Shown: piece by piece, positions 1 to 9,728 of the stretch | Layout of the letters: every line of letters starts with the position of its first letter | Position numbering within the stretch: position 1 is the first letter of the stretch | NCBI RefSeq assembly: GCF_002286965.1 | Contig: NZ_NSKD01000010.1 | Coordinates: 26,304-90,303, forward strand | Direction: 5' to 3' | From: Halovibrio salipaludis | Lineage (GTDB): Bacteria; Pseudomonadota; Gammaproteobacteria; Pseudomonadales; Oleiphilaceae | Length of the DNA stretch: 64,000 nt | The notes under the pieces: model-generated | Databases searched by the model: none | Seen by the model: the letters and a program-made list of their open reading frames with translations, nothing else | What the model was told of the DNA's origin: nothing | Program-made: the position numbers and the translations under genes

Positions 1-156
1 GGGGCAGAGCGCTCACCAGCGATCCCTGAAGCGGGAGAGGCTGAAGAATCCAGCGATCCTGAACCGCAGGATGCGCAGCAGGGTTCAGGGCAGGGTGGCA
101 CTGAGACTGAAGAGTCAGTACCTGAAGGCCATGAGGGCCACGATCATGCACACTGA
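1..156 (+). CDS. C-terminal end of an unidentified protein with acidic linker and His-rich tail (partial)
   Basis: An open frame runs in from the left edge and stops with TGA at 154-156. The 51 visible residues are low-complexity and acidic (many Glu, Asp, Gly, Gln) and end in a His-rich tail, GHEGHDHAH. A His-rich tail next to copper genes suggests a metal-handling protein, but no catalytic domain is inside the window, so the function stays open. The gene probably belongs to the same metal-resistance block as the genes that follow. Confidence 0.6.
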   Translation, partial: GAERSPAIPEAGEAEESSDPEPQDAQQGSGQGGTETEESVPEGHEGHDHAH

Positions 157-159
157 CCC

Positions 160-176
160 TACCCCTGAAGGGGGTA
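160..176. promoter_or_regulatory. GC-tract palindrome, possible metal-responsive operator
   Basis: TACCCC and GGGGTA face each other across five bases just upstream of the small exported-protein gene and the cus genes. GC-tract palindromes of this kind are typical operators of the CsoR/RcnR family of copper and nickel repressors. No such repressor gene is visible in the window, so the assignment is by motif type only. Confidence 0.35.
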
Positions 177-211
177 TATTGCTCCTGTTGAAAGGGTGGT
201 AACCTTCGCTC

Positions 212-568
212 ATGCATTCAAACAAGTCATGGTTCAGCATCTTTCTGATAATCGCTCTTGTCCTGTCGCCGGTCGTCGCCGGAGCGGGGACGATGGGCGG
301 TCTGATGATGGGGACCATGCACTCCGACCAGAAGATGGACTGCGAAGGCGCCGACGCCGAACTCCGGAACCTCTCGCCCGAGCAACGCGCCTGCGCTGAC
401 GGGGATGGGGCGAGAGGGTGCTGCGTGAGCTGTGTGGCCTGCGCTCTCTCGCTGGCATTCCCGCTCGACCTTGAAGCGGTTTCGCGCCCCATTGCAGGCC
501 ATACTTTCAGTCCACCCCGGACCGACCTTGAGTCCGAACTCCAACCTCCCAGAGCACACTCCTCTTAA
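212..568 (+). CDS. Small exported Cys/Met-rich protein heading the copper efflux cluster
   Basis: This 118-aa protein begins with a hydrophobic signal segment (about residues 7-25). A Met-rich stretch (MGGLMMGTMH) and a Cys cluster (CCVSCVAC, about residues 69-76) follow, then a hydrophilic tail. The Met and Cys groups are plausible Cu(I) ligands, and small genes of this type often sit just ahead of cusC-like genes in Gammaproteobacteria. A second frame (196-399) overlaps it but lacks a signal peptide and looks like a shadow. The position, about 100 bases before the outer-membrane factor gene, suggests the two are co-expressed. The function is unproven; a periplasmic copper-binding or sensing role is inferred. 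Confidence 0.6.
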   Translation: MHSNKSWFSIFLIIALVLSPVVAGAGTMGGLMMGTMHSDQKMDCEGADAELRNLSPEQRACADGDGARGCCVSCVACALSLAFPLDLEAVSRPIAGHTFSPPRTDLESELQPPRAHSS

Positions 569-672
569 CCGGTAGCGCCATAGGCACGGAGTTCCCGTGC
601 GCATGGCAAGTATCGTTTGCCCGTCAGGCCTGACGCAGTCTCAGGACCCGACGGCTGGAGGAGAATCACACC

Positions 673-1911
673 ATGAGAATGTTATTCATCGGCCCTGCCT
701 GGCTTCTTTTCGGGCTGGTCGGCATGGGCAGTCACGTGTTGGCCGAGCCGCTCACCCTTGCGGAAGTGGAAGAGCGTGCAGCCGGGGATCCGGGCATTGA
801 ACGGTTCCGACACGAAGCGCGGGCCATGGAGGAAGATGCCGTTGCGGCGGGAGAACTTCCGGATCCCCAGCTGACCACCGAGCTTTTGCAGTTTCCCCTG
901 GACCGGCCGGGATTCCAGCAGGACGAAATGACCCAGATCCAGTTGGGTCTGCGCCAGACTTTCCCCCGGGGCGACAGCCGCCAGTACCGCAGTCAGCAAC
1001 AGAGGGCGCAGGCTGGCGTAAAGAAGGCCCTTGCCGGCAATCGCGAAAAGGAAATCATCCGTGAGGCGCGCAATGCCTACCTGCAGCTGATCCTGGAGCA
1101 TCGGCGCCAGGAAGTGCTCGAGGACAGCCGCGACCTGTTTGAGAACCTGGTGGCGATGACGGAGCGCAGCTCCGCCTCCGGCATGGTGTCGCGCCAGGAC
1201 GTCATGCGGGCGGAGCTGGAACTGGAGCGTCTGGAAGACCGGATCCTGCAGGCAAGGCAGAGGCGGGATCGCGCACAGGCATCGCTGGCGCGCTGGATTG
1301 GCGACGCTGCCTACCGGCCCCTCCCCGACGGTGGATTTCCCGAACTTCCTGACTGGAAGGACCAGGACCTGACGGATCACCCACGCCTGGCGGCGAGCCG
1401 AGCCCGGATCCGTGCCAGTGACCAGGGGGTGGCTCTGGCCGAGGAAGCGTACAAGCCCGAATGGAGCGTCCAGGTTGGCTATGGGGTGCGCACGAACACG
1501 GCCGTGGCCAATCGCCATCGCCTGGGCGCCATGGTCTCGGTGGATCTGCCCCTGTTTACCGGTGATCGTCAGGATCGTCGCCTGTCCGCGCGCCAGTCCG
1601 AGCGTGAAGCCGCCGTCCGGCATAGGGATGAAACCCAGCTGGCACTGGAACGCGAGGTCAATGCCGCCATGGCGGACCTGGAGCAGCTCCGCGAGCGCGA
1701 TGCCCGCTACCGTAACCGCCTTCTGGAAGTGGCCAACGCGAACGCCGAAGCGGCGGAAAGGGCTTACAGCGCTGGCACTACCGACTTCACCGCCCTGATG
1801 GAATCCCGCCTTCTGGCTCTGGAAACCCGTCTGGACTCGCTGCGTCTCACCACGGAACGCAAGCAGGCCAGGGCGCAACTGTTGTATCTGCTCGGGGAGG
1901 ACACCCCATGA
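673..1911 (+). CDS. cusC: Outer-membrane efflux factor, TolC family (CusC/CzcC type)
   Basis: This 412-aa protein has a signal peptide ending near VLA (residue 24) and the long amphipathic, Glu/Arg/Ala-rich helices of the TolC fold in two repeats (about 30-230 and 240-405). There is no lipobox cysteine, unlike E. coli CusC. It would form the outer-membrane exit duct of a tripartite heavy-metal RND pump. An AGGAG-type ribosome site lies just before the ATG (ctggaggagaatcacaccATG). The stop codon overlaps the start of the membrane-fusion gene by four bases (ATGA), so the two are translationally coupled. The metal is inferred from the CusF-like domain in the next gene and from the copper ATPase downstream. 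Confidence 0.88.
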   Translation: MRMLFIGPAWLLFGLVGMGSHVLAEPLTLAEVEERAAGDPGIERFRHEARAMEEDAVAAGELPDPQLTTELLQFPLDRPGFQQDEMTQIQLGLRQTFPRGDSRQYRSQQQRAQAGVKKALAGNREKEIIREARNAYLQLILEHRRQEVLEDSRDLFENLVAMTERSSASGMVSRQDVMRAELELERLEDRILQARQRRDRAQASLARWIGDAAYRPLPDGGFPELPDWKDQDLTDHPRLAASRARIRASDQGVALAEEAYKPEWSVQVGYGVRTNTAVANRHRLGAMVSVDLPLFTGDRQDRRLSARQSEREAAVRHRDETQLALEREVNAAMADLEQLRERDARYRNRLLEVANANAEAAERAYSAGTTDFTALMESRLLALETRLDSLRLTTERKQARAQLLYLLGEDTP

Positions 1912-3398
1912 AAGTATGGCTCTTTATTCTGGCCCTTCTGATCGGCGCCGCAGCCGGCAGCGGCGGGCTCTATGTCTGGATGCACGGCACCGCTGCCAAT
2001 GGCGGCGGTGATGGTGAGCGGGAAATTCTCTACTACCGCCACCCCATGGATTCCTCCATTACCTCGGATACCCCCGACAAGGACAGCATGGGGATGGACT
2101 ACATTCCGGTCTACGCCGGCGATGAGGAAGAAGGCGAGGGGGATGACAGCCCTGGCACCGTCAGCATCAAGCCGCAGGTGACCCAGAACCTGGGCGTGAG
2201 AACGGCCATGGCGAAACAGGGCGATCTGACCCCCGGCGTCGATGCCCTGGGCTTTGTTGAGTACAACGAGTCCGAGCTGGAGCACGTTCACGTTCGCGCC
2301 GAAGGCTGGGTGGAAGACCTGAAGGTACGGACCACCGGCGAGTCCGTCGACAAGGGGCAGATCCTGTTCCGGACTGATTCGCCACGCCTGCAGAACGCCC
2401 AGGAGGAGCTGCTGCAGGCCCACCGCCGCAACTCGGGCGTTGACTCGGCCCGCCAGCGGTTGCGGTCACTGGGCATGGCGGATGAGGACATCCGCACGGT
2501 TGAACAGCGTGGTGACATCCTGCGGCTGGTTCCGGTGCGGGCCCGCCAGAGTGGGGTGGTCCGGGAACTGAATTTCTCCGAGGGCATGCATGTGAACCCC
2601 TCCCAGACCCTGATGGAGATTGCGGACCTGTCCTCGGTCTGGGTGATGCTCGAGGTGTTTGAACCGCAGATGGGCGCGCTTCGCACCGGGCAATCGACCC
2701 GTGTGTCACTGCCCTTCCGGCCGGGCTGGGAAAGGCAGGCGGAGCTGGATTTCGTCTACCCGAACCTGGATACGGACAGCCGCGTCCAGAGGGCCCGCCT
2801 GACACTGGATAACGCTGACGGCGAGCTGCGCCCCGGTATGTACACGCAGGTTGCCCTGGACGGCGAAACCGTCAGTGACGCGGTGCATGTGCCTGCGGAA
2901 AGTGTGATCCGCACCGGTGAACAGAATCGCATTGTGGTCATGCAGGAAGAGGGAAGCTTCCAGGTGCGGGAAGTCCGCATAGGGCGCCGCATCGGGGATC
3001 GGATGGTGATCCGTGAGGGCGTGAAACCCCATGAATCCGTGGTGGTATCCAGCCAGTTCCTGATTGATTCCGAGTCCTCGACGGTGGCGGAGCTTGATCG
3101 CATGGACGCTGGTGGGGCGTCGGATGCTGATGAGCCGGATGCGGAAACCGACGTCTGGACGCGGGGCCAGGTCAAGGATCTGGATATCGAGCGGGGGACG
3201 GTCAAGCTGGCCCATGACCCCGTCCCGGAATGGGACTGGCCCGCAATGACCATGAATTTCGGGATTGGTGACGGCGTTGACGAGGGCCATTTGCAGCCCG
3301 GCATGGAAATGCGTTTCCGCATCCGCGAGCGCGATGGGGATGGCTATGAGATCACGGGCATGAAGCCGGTGCGTGAAGAGGAGGCGAGTGATGATTGA
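1908..3398 (+). CDS. cusB: RND periplasmic adaptor with N-terminal heavy-metal-binding segment and C-terminal CusF-like domain
   Basis: This 496-aa membrane-fusion protein links the RND pump to the outer-membrane duct. Residues 1-25 are an N-terminal membrane anchor. Residues about 41-70 (YYRHPM to MGMDYIPVY) form the short heavy-metal-binding domain common in CusB homologues. The barrel-sandwich, hairpin and beta-barrel adaptor domains occupy about 85-400. The last 80 residues match the copper chaperone CusF: an HDP motif, then WP and MTM, which supply the His, Trp and two Met ligands of CusF. Joining CusF to CusB would deliver Cu(I) directly at the pump. The gene overlaps cusC (ATGA) and the permease gene by 8 bases. 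Confidence 0.9.
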   Translation: MKVWLFILALLIGAAAGSGGLYVWMHGTAANGGGDGEREILYYRHPMDSSITSDTPDKDSMGMDYIPVYAGDEEEGEGDDSPGTVSIKPQVTQNLGVRTAMAKQGDLTPGVDALGFVEYNESELEHVHVRAEGWVEDLKVRTTGESVDKGQILFRTDSPRLQNAQEELLQAHRRNSGVDSARQRLRSLGMADEDIRTVEQRGDILRLVPVRARQSGVVRELNFSEGMHVNPSQTLMEIADLSSVWVMLEVFEPQMGALRTGQSTRVSLPFRPGWERQAELDFVYPNLDTDSRVQRARLTLDNADGELRPGMYTQVALDGETVSDAVHVPAESVIRTGEQNRIVVMQEEGSFQVREVRIGRRIGDRMVIREGVKPHESVVVSSQFLIDSESSTVAELDRMDAGGASDADEPDAETDVWTRGQVKDLDIERGTVKLAHDPVPEWDWPAMTMNFGIGDGVDEGHLQPGMEMRFRIRERDGDGYEITGMKPVREEEASDD

Positions 3399-6300
3399 AC
3401 GCATCATTCAGTGGTCCCTCGAAAACCGGCTTCTGGTACTGCTGCTGACCGTCGTGATGGTGGTCTACGGAGTCTGGTCCATGCGCGATATGCCGCTGGA
3501 TGCGATTCCGGACCTCTCCGACGTGCAGGTCATTGTGCAGACTCCGTACGAGGGGCAGGCGCCCCAGGTGGTGGAGGATCAGGTGACCTTCCCGCTTTCC
3601 ACCGCCCTGATGTCCGTGCCCCAGGCACGGGATGTGCGCGGCGTTTCCATGTTCGGCAACTCCTTTGTCTATGTACTGTTCGAGGACGGCACCGACCCCT
3701 ACTGGGCCCGCACCCGGGTACTGGAACAGTTGAGCCAGGTCGGGGGGCGGATGCCGGACGGGGTGCAGCCCCAGCTGGGGCCGGATGCCACGGGCGTGGG
3801 CTGGGTCTACCAGTACGCGTTGGTGGATCGCACCGGTGAGCATGACCTCTCGCAACTGCGCAGTCTCCAGGACTGGTTTCTGCGGTTTGAACTACAGGCC
3901 GTGGATGGCGTCTCCGAGGTGGCCACCCTGGGCGGCATGGTGCGCCAGTACCAGGTGGTTCTGGATCCGGACCGTATGAGAGCACATGGGCTGGAACTGT
4001 CAAAGGTGCGCAGCGCCATCCGGGCGGCCAACGATGAAGCCGGCGGTTCCGTCATCGAGATGGCGGAGGCGGAATACATGGTCCGTTCCCGGGGCTACCT
4101 CACCGGGCTGGAATCACTGGGCCTGGTCCCGGTTGGCACCAGTGACGAGGGCACGCCCCTGATGCTGGACGACGTGGCCGATATCCGGCTGGGTCCGGCG
4201 CCGCGCCGGGGAATCGCGGAACTTGATGGTGAGGGGGAAGTCGTAGGTGGCTTCGTGGTCATGCGCCACGGGGAGAACGCCATGGCCACCATCAGCAACG
4301 TGAAGAAACGGCTGGAGGAGCTCAGAAAGTCACTGCCCGAAGGGGTGGAGATTGTTGAGACCTATGACCGCTCCGGGCTGATCCAGGATTCGGTGGATAA
4401 CCTGTCCAAAAAGCTGGTTGAGGAATTCATCATTATTGCGCTGGTATGCGCGGTTTTCCTGCTCCACATCCGCTCGGCGCTGGTGGCCATCATCGCGTTG
4501 CCCATCGGCATCCTGGTGGCGCTGACCATCATGCGCTGGCAGGGCATCACCGCCAACATCATGTCCCTGGGCGGTATTGCCGTGACCATTGGCGCCATGG
4601 TGGATGCGGCCATCGTCATGGTGGAGAACTTGCACAAGCGGCTGGAGAAACGCCATGCGGGCGAAGACCACTGGCATGCGGTCTATATGGCCGCCAAGGA
4701 AACCGGCCGGCCGCTGTTTTTCGCGTTGCTGATCATCACCGTGAGCTTTATCCCGCTGTTTGCCCTGGAAGGGCAGGAAGGCCGGCTGTTCCATCCGCTC
4801 GCGTTCACCGGGACCTATGCCATGGCCGTCTCGGCGGGGCTTGGCATTACGCTGATTCCGGTGCTCATGGGGTATCTCGTGCGTGGCCGAATCCGGCCGG
4901 AGTCCGTCCATCCGGTGAGCCGGCTGCTTATCGGCATCTACCGGCCGGTGCTCAGCGGCCTGCTGCGTCACCCGTGGATCACGCTGGTGGCTGCCCTGGC
5001 CATCGGCATGACCGGTTTCTACCCGAGCAGCCAGGTGGGCACGGAGTTCATGCCGGATATTTCGGAAGGGGACATCATGTACATGCCGACCCTTGACCCC
5101 GGTGTGTCCGTGGGCAAGGCGCGGCAGGTGCTGCAGCAGACCAACCGTCTGATCCAGGAGGTTCCGGAGGTCGAGCAGGTGTTCGGCAAGTCGGGGCGGG
5201 CAGAGACCGCCACGGACCCGGCGCCGCTGGGGATGTTCGAGACGCTGATCCGGCTCCGCCCGGAATCCGAATGGCGCGATGGCATGACCCGGGATGACAT
5301 CATCGATGAGCTGGACCGGACCGTGGACCTTCCCGGTGTCTCCAATGTCTGGGTCGAACCCATCAAGACCCGCATTGATATGCTATCGACCGGTATCCGC
5401 TCACCCGTTGGCGTGAAAATCGCCGGTGAGGACCTGGAAACCATTGAGCGCATCGGTGAGGACATCGAAGCCGCGCTGGAGGATGTTCCGGGAACGGCCT
5501 CGGCGAGGGCGGACCGAACGGCCAGCGGCCGCTACCTGGAGATCGATATCGACCGTCGTCAGGCCGCCCGTTACGGCGTGCGGGTGGCGGATCTCCAGGA
5601 CGCGGTGCGCATGGCCATCGGGGGTGTTTCCATTGGCGAGACCGTGGAAGGCCTGGAGCGCTACCCGATCAACGTGCGGTTTCCCCAGGCGTCACGGGAT
5701 TCCCTGGAAGCCATCCGGGATATGCCGCTGGTCACACCCTCCGGCGATGAGGTGTCGATCGGAACCCTGGCGGATGTGAGTATCGAGGATGGGCCTGCCA
5801 TGATCCGCTCGGAGAACGCCCGCCGCAACGGCTGGGTGATCGTGGATGTGCGGGACCGGGCGCTGGGTGAATATGTGGCCGCCGCCCAGAAGGCCGTGGC
5901 GGAGGAGGTGGACCTGCCGCCGGCCTACTCCATCACCTGGTCCGGCCAGTACGAATACATGCAGCGGGCCCAGGAAAAGCTCAGCTACATGGTGCCGTTC
6001 ACTCTGGTGGTCATCTTCATGCTGCTGTACCTGTGCTTCCGCCGCATCCCGGAGACGCTGATGCTGATGGGCGCTCTGCCGTTTGCAGCACTGGGGGGCA
6101 TCTGGCTGGTCTACTGGCTGGGCTTTGACCTGTCCGTCGCGGTGGGTGCTGGCTTCATCCTGCTGATTGGCCTGGCGGCGGAGTTTGCAGTGGTGATGAT
6201 GATGTACATCGGCGAGGCGGTGGATCACCATAGTCCCAACAGCCGCCGGGAACTGCGCGAGGCGATCATGGAGGGGGCTGTGCTGAGGGTGCGGCCCAAG

Positions 6301-6486
6301 GCCATGACCTCCGCAACCGTGGTGTTGGGCCTGACGCCGCTGCTCATTGGTGGCGGGCCGGGATCCGAGGCCATGGAGCGCATCGCGGCGCCGATGGTCG
6401 GCGGCATGATCACCGCGCCGCTGGTGTCGCTGCTGATTATTCCCGTGCTTTACTGGGTCTGGAAGCGGCGCTTTCTGGCTGCTTGA
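3391..6486 (+). CDS. cusA: Heavy-metal RND efflux permease (CusA/CzcA family)
   Basis: This 1031-aa inner-membrane proton antiporter is the motor of the CusCBA-type pump that expels Cu(I)/Ag(I) from the periplasm and cytosol. It shows the RND pattern of one N-terminal helix, a large periplasmic loop, a helix bundle with the proton-relay motif GAMVDAAIVMVEN in TM4, a second large loop, and a C-terminal bundle ending in WKRRF. I chose the ATG at 3391 (MIERIIQWSLENR), not the one at 3373, because MIERII is the usual family N-terminus and a GAGGAG site lies at the right distance. The copper assignment rests on neighbours; CzcA-like Zn/Co/Cd specificity cannot be excluded by eye. Confidence 0.9.
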   Translation: MIERIIQWSLENRLLVLLLTVVMVVYGVWSMRDMPLDAIPDLSDVQVIVQTPYEGQAPQVVEDQVTFPLSTALMSVPQARDVRGVSMFGNSFVYVLFEDGTDPYWARTRVLEQLSQVGGRMPDGVQPQLGPDATGVGWVYQYALVDRTGEHDLSQLRSLQDWFLRFELQAVDGVSEVATLGGMVRQYQVVLDPDRMRAHGLELSKVRSAIRAANDEAGGSVIEMAEAEYMVRSRGYLTGLESLGLVPVGTSDEGTPLMLDDVADIRLGPAPRRGIAELDGEGEVVGGFVVMRHGENAMATISNVKKRLEELRKSLPEGVEIVETYDRSGLIQDSVDNLSKKLVEEFIIIALVCAVFLLHIRSALVAIIALPIGILVALTIMRWQGITANIMSLGGIAVTIGAMVDAAIVMVENLHKRLEKRHAGEDHWHAVYMAAKETGRPLFFALLIITVSFIPLFALEGQEGRLFHPLAFTGTYAMAVSAGLGITLIPVLMGYLVRGRIRPESVHPVSRLLIGIYRPVLSGLLRHPWITLVAALAIGMTGFYPSSQVGTEFMPDISEGDIMYMPTLDPGVSVGKARQVLQQTNRLIQEVPEVEQVFGKSGRAETATDPAPLGMFETLIRLRPESEWRDGMTRDDIIDELDRTVDLPGVSNVWVEPIKTRIDMLSTGIRSPVGVKIAGEDLETIERIGEDIEAALEDVPGTASARADRTASGRYLEIDIDRRQAARYGVRVADLQDAVRMAIGGVSIGETVEGLERYPINVRFPQASRDSLEAIRDMPLVTPSGDEVSIGTLADVSIEDGPAMIRSENARRNGWVIVDVRDRALGEYVAAAQKAVAEEVDLPPAYSITWSGQYEYMQRAQEKLSYMVPFTLVVIFMLLYLCFRRIPETLMLMGALPFAALGGIWLVYWLGFDLSVAVGAGFILLIGLAAEFAVVMMMYIGEAVDHHSPNSRRELREAIMEGAVLRVRPKAMTSATVVLGLTPLLIGGGPGSEAMERIAAPMVGGMITAPLVSLLIIPVLYWVWKRRFLAA

Positions 6487-6531
6487 GTGGCGGTCTAACT
6501 GGATAGAAGAAATGAATTAAGGAGAAAACCG

Positions 6532-6732
6532 ATGATGCATTATGGCATGCATACTGGAGGGGTCATCTGGATGCTGATTGTTGGCGCCCTGCTGGTGATC
6601 CCGTTCTGGAAGCTGACCACCCGGACCGGTTATCCCGGTCCGCTGGCGCTGCTTATCCTGATCCCGCTGGTAAACCTGGGGTTCATCTATTTCCTGGCCT
6701 TTTCGGAGTGGCCTGTAGATAGGCGGGACTGA
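6532..6732 (+). CDS. Small two-helix membrane protein between cusA and copA
   Basis: This 66-aa protein has two hydrophobic helices (about 10-26 and 38-58) joined by a short basic loop, and an N-terminal Met/His stretch (MMHYGMH). An AAGGAG ribosome site precedes the start. It lies in line between the efflux permease and the copper ATPase and is probably part of that operon. I do not recognise a named family. The His/Met start could bind copper, but this is only inference. Confidence 0.6.
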   Translation: MMHYGMHTGGVIWMLIVGALLVIPFWKLTTRTGYPGPLALLILIPLVNLGFIYFLAFSEWPVDRRD

Positions 6733-6766
6733 GGTCCCGCCAGTCAATAACAAGGAGGATTGAGTG

Positions 6767-9043
6767 ATGGCAACGGCCCAGGCACAAACGAACAGCGTGG
6801 AACTGAGTGTTCCCGGCATGGGGAGCAACCACTGCGCCGGCATTGTGTCTTCCAGTCTTGAGCGACTGGAGGGCATCGAGACGGTATCCACCAACATCGC
6901 CAATCACCGGGTTGTGGTGACGGTGGCCGAGGGCGGACCGGATGCTGAAACGCTCAAGCAGACGGTTGAAAACGCCGGTTATGATGTGGCCGATGTACGG
7001 CGCGGTGACGAGCGCGGGGAGCGCGACGATGCGGCCCTGGAAGAGGCCTATCTGAGCCAGGCGAAGAAGAACCTCTGGATTGCGGCGGTGCCTACCACCC
7101 TCATCATGATCCTGATGATGCCGCACATGCTCATGGAACCCATTCCCGGCTATCTGGCCATCATCGCGGTGCTTGCTTTCCCAGTGGTGTTCCTGTTCGG
7201 CGGGGCGGCCACGCACAGTGCCTCCTGGCGCGCGCTGAAGAACCGCCAGGCCAACATGGACGTGCTCATTTCCATGGGCAGCCTGCCGCCGTACTTCTTA
7301 GGGCTGGTGGGATTCATCTACCCGATGACCTCCTTCATCGAGATGGCCGCGACCATCATGACCTTCCACCTGGTCGGGCGTTACCTGGAGGCCCGGGCGA
7401 AGGGGCGCGCTTCCGACGCGATCCGACGGCTGATTTTCATGGGTGCCAAGACCGCCCGTATCGAGCGGGATGGCCGAGAGGAGGAGGTCAGCATCAAGGA
7501 GCTGCAGCGCGGCGACATCATGATCGTGCGCCCGGGGGAGAAGATTCCCACGGACGGCGAAGTGGTGGATGGTGAAAGCCACGTGGATGAGTCCATTGCC
7601 ACGGGGGAATCGGTGCCTGTTCCCAAGGAAGCGGGTGATTCGGTGATCGGCGCCACCATCAACAAGGAAGGGCGGCTGCGGGTCAAGGCGGACCGGCTTG
7701 GCGACGAGACCTTCCTGGCCCAGGTGGTGCGCATGGTCGAAGAAGCCCAGGGCAGCAGTGTGCCCATCCAGGAGTTTGCCGATCGCATGACCGCGCGCTT
7801 TGTTCCGGCGGTGCTCGCTATTGCGGTGCTGGCGTTCGGCGCCTGGTTGCTTATGCCCGAGACCCTTCGCCCGGTCCTGGACTGGGGCGCGGGATTCCTG
7901 CCCTGGGTGGATGCGGGGGCAACGCCGCTGATCCTGGCGCTGCTGGCCGCCATTGCCGTTCTGGTTATCGCCTGTCCCTGTGCCCTGGGTCTGGCCACAC
8001 CCACGGCGCTGATGGTTGGTTCCGGCATGGGCGCCGAGCGGGGCATCCTGATCCGCTCCGGGGAAGCCATACAGGCCATCAAGGACCTGAAGGTTGTGGT
8101 GCTGGACAAGACGGGGACCATCACTCGGGGTGAACCGGAACTGACCGATGTGGTGGCAGGACCGGACAGTGATGAGACCGAGGTGCTGCAGCTGGCGCAG
8201 ACGGTGGAGAATGCCTCGGAACACCCCATTGCACAGGCTATCGTAGCGGGTGCCCGGGAGCGTGGACTGGAACCGGGCGACGTGCAGTCGTTCAGCTCCA
8301 CCGGGGCCCGGGGTGTAACCGGTATGGTGGGTGATCAGAAAGTGCTGATCGGCAATCGACGCCTGCTGGAGGAGGACGGCGTCACGGGGCTGGAAGCCCT
8401 TGATGACGACCTGGCAAGGCTGGAATCAAATGGTCGTACAGTCGTGATCGTGGCTGCTGGCGGGAAGGCGCTCGGCCTGGTGGCGGTCGCCGACGGCATC
8501 AAGGAGGACTCCGCCCGTGCCATTGAAGGTATGCATGCAATGGGTCTGCACGTGGTCATGATCACCGGCGACAACGAACGGGCCGCCCAGGCAGTGGCCC
8601 GGGAAGTGGGCATTGATGAAGTCCAGGCCGGTGTCCTTCCGGATGGCAAGGTGGAGGCCGTGCGCGAGTTCCAGTCCCGCTTCGGTTCCCATGTGGCCAT
8701 GGTCGGGGACGGCATCAACGATGCGCCGGCACTGACCCAGGCGGACGTCGGCATAGCCATTGGGGCTGGCGCCGATGTGGCGATTGAGGCGGCGGATATC
8801 ACGCTGGTGCGGGGGCAGTTGTCGGCCGTGGTGGATGCCATGGAGCTGTCGAAGGCGACGTTCCGTAAGATCGTCCAGAACCTTCTGTGGGCAAGTGGTT
8901 ATAACCTGGCGGCCATTCCCATTGCGGCGGCGGGGCTGTTGCACCCGATGATCGGGGTGGTTGCGATGACCGCCAGTTCCCTGTCGGTCATCGGCAACTC
9001 GATTCTGCTGCGGCGTCATCGGTTCGGAGAAGAGCGCCGGTGA
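6767..9043 (+). CDS. copA: Copper-transporting P1B-type ATPase (CopA-like) with altered N-terminal metal domain
   Basis: This 758-aa ATP-driven exporter of cytosolic Cu(I) carries one N-terminal HMA-like domain (about 10-70). A pair of extra TM helices precedes the six core helices. The motifs are TGES, the channel motif C403-P-C405 with ALGLATP, the phosphorylated Asp D447 in DKTGTIT, and the hinge GDGINDAP near 647-654. TM7 has YN and TM8 has MTASS, as in Cu(I) pumps. Oddly, the HMA loop reads GMGSNHC, so the first Cys of GMxCxxC is Ser20 and only Cys23 remains. I chose the ATG at 6767 over GTG 6764 because of its spacing from AAGGAGG at 6752-6758. Confidence 0.9.
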   Translation: MATAQAQTNSVELSVPGMGSNHCAGIVSSSLERLEGIETVSTNIANHRVVVTVAEGGPDAETLKQTVENAGYDVADVRRGDERGERDDAALEEAYLSQAKKNLWIAAVPTTLIMILMMPHMLMEPIPGYLAIIAVLAFPVVFLFGGAATHSASWRALKNRQANMDVLISMGSLPPYFLGLVGFIYPMTSFIEMAATIMTFHLVGRYLEARAKGRASDAIRRLIFMGAKTARIERDGREEEVSIKELQRGDIMIVRPGEKIPTDGEVVDGESHVDESIATGESVPVPKEAGDSVIGATINKEGRLRVKADRLGDETFLAQVVRMVEEAQGSSVPIQEFADRMTARFVPAVLAIAVLAFGAWLLMPETLRPVLDWGAGFLPWVDAGATPLILALLAAIAVLVIACPCALGLATPTALMVGSGMGAERGILIRSGEAIQAIKDLKVVVLDKTGTITRGEPELTDVVAGPDSDETEVLQLAQTVENASEHPIAQAIVAGARERGLEPGDVQSFSSTGARGVTGMVGDQKVLIGNRRLLEEDGVTGLEALDDDLARLESNGRTVVIVAAGGKALGLVAVADGIKEDSARAIEGMHAMGLHVVMITGDNERAAQAVAREVGIDEVQAGVLPDGKVEAVREFQSRFGSHVAMVGDGINDAPALTQADVGIAIGAGADVAIEAADITLVRGQLSAVVDAMELSKATFRKIVQNLLWASGYNLAAIPIAAAGLLHPMIGVVAMTASSLSVIGNSILLRRHRFGEERR

Positions 9044-9064
9044 CGCCGGCGAGGCCTGCCCGGC

Positions 9065-9197
9065 TCAGCTTTCGTCGGGCAGGTAGGCGCCGTCCTTGTC
9101 ATGCACTTCACGGCCGGTTACCGGCGGGTTGAAGGTGCATCAGGCGCATGTCCTCGGTGCCGCTGCGCAGCATGAGACAGTTGTGTTCGTTGAGGCC
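9065..9197 (-). pseudogene. Frameshifted C-terminal gene fragment, family not recognised
   Basis: Read on the minus strand, two adjoining frames give a protein-like tail: GLNEHNCLMLRSGTEDMRLM, then after a one-frame slip PPVTGREVHDKDGAYLPDES and a stop. A TAA precedes the first piece directly. The codon use fits a real gene that has been truncated and frameshifted. I cannot name the family. Its location just after copA suggests debris from an earlier metal-resistance gene at the edge of the mobile core. Confidence 0.35.
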
Positions 9198-9232
9198 TTA
9201 CAGGCAGGGCTGGGTAATGGCCGATCTGAAAC

Positions 9233-9562
9233 GGGGTCAGGAACAATCTTCTCAAGCTAACGCCCAAAACCAAACGCCATGAGTTTTTCATCAATGCCAT
9301 GCGCCGGTTCAGCCGCCCACCGTTCGGCCTCGTCCTCGAAGCCGAGTTCATGCAAGGCGGCAAACCCCGGACAATCGCGCTCTGCCATGAGAACCTTTGT
9401 GAAGCCACGGCGGTACCGACGGTGATTATGGCTGAGTGGTTCCTGGCTAATCCAGCAGTTCCCGCCGACTATGGTTATCTTGGTTTCTGGGCCACACAGC
9501 AATCGGACTTTCCGAATGCGTTAGCATCGCTGGGATTCCAGTTACACGACGACAGAGCCTGA
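9233..9562 (+). pseudogene. Truncated C-terminal fragment, resembling the end of saccharopine dehydrogenase-like oxidoreductases
   Basis: An open frame without a start codon at its left end (an internal ATG lies at 9299) reads through GGKPRTIAL, EATAVPTVIMAEWFL and ALASLGFQ before TGA. The pattern of a beta-rich stretch, an ATAVP-type turn, a helix and a terminal ALA-x-x-G resembles the C-terminal substrate domain of saccharopine dehydrogenase-like enzymes. The NAD-binding N-terminal part is absent, so this is a fragment. An opposite-strand frame (9257-9502) competes with it, and the assignment is weak. Confidence 0.3.
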
Positions 9563-9728
9563 CCGACGCACCGACAACACAATGCACATAAAGACCGTCC
9601 TCCCTCTGTCTCCTTTGTAAGCCTCCAATTGTGTCGATACGTGAGAGTTGAGAGCCTTTCGAAGCACTGTCTCTTGGATTTGATCGAAAGGAGGTTCACT
9701 CCGATGATCCACTTGAGTTGTGACGGGA

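Noticed and set aside
9257..9502. Minus-strand 81-codon frame opposite the dehydrogenase-like fragment
   Set aside because: The two strands compete; the plus strand gives a more family-like pattern and a longer open frame. I could not exclude the minus frame, so it is not annotated.
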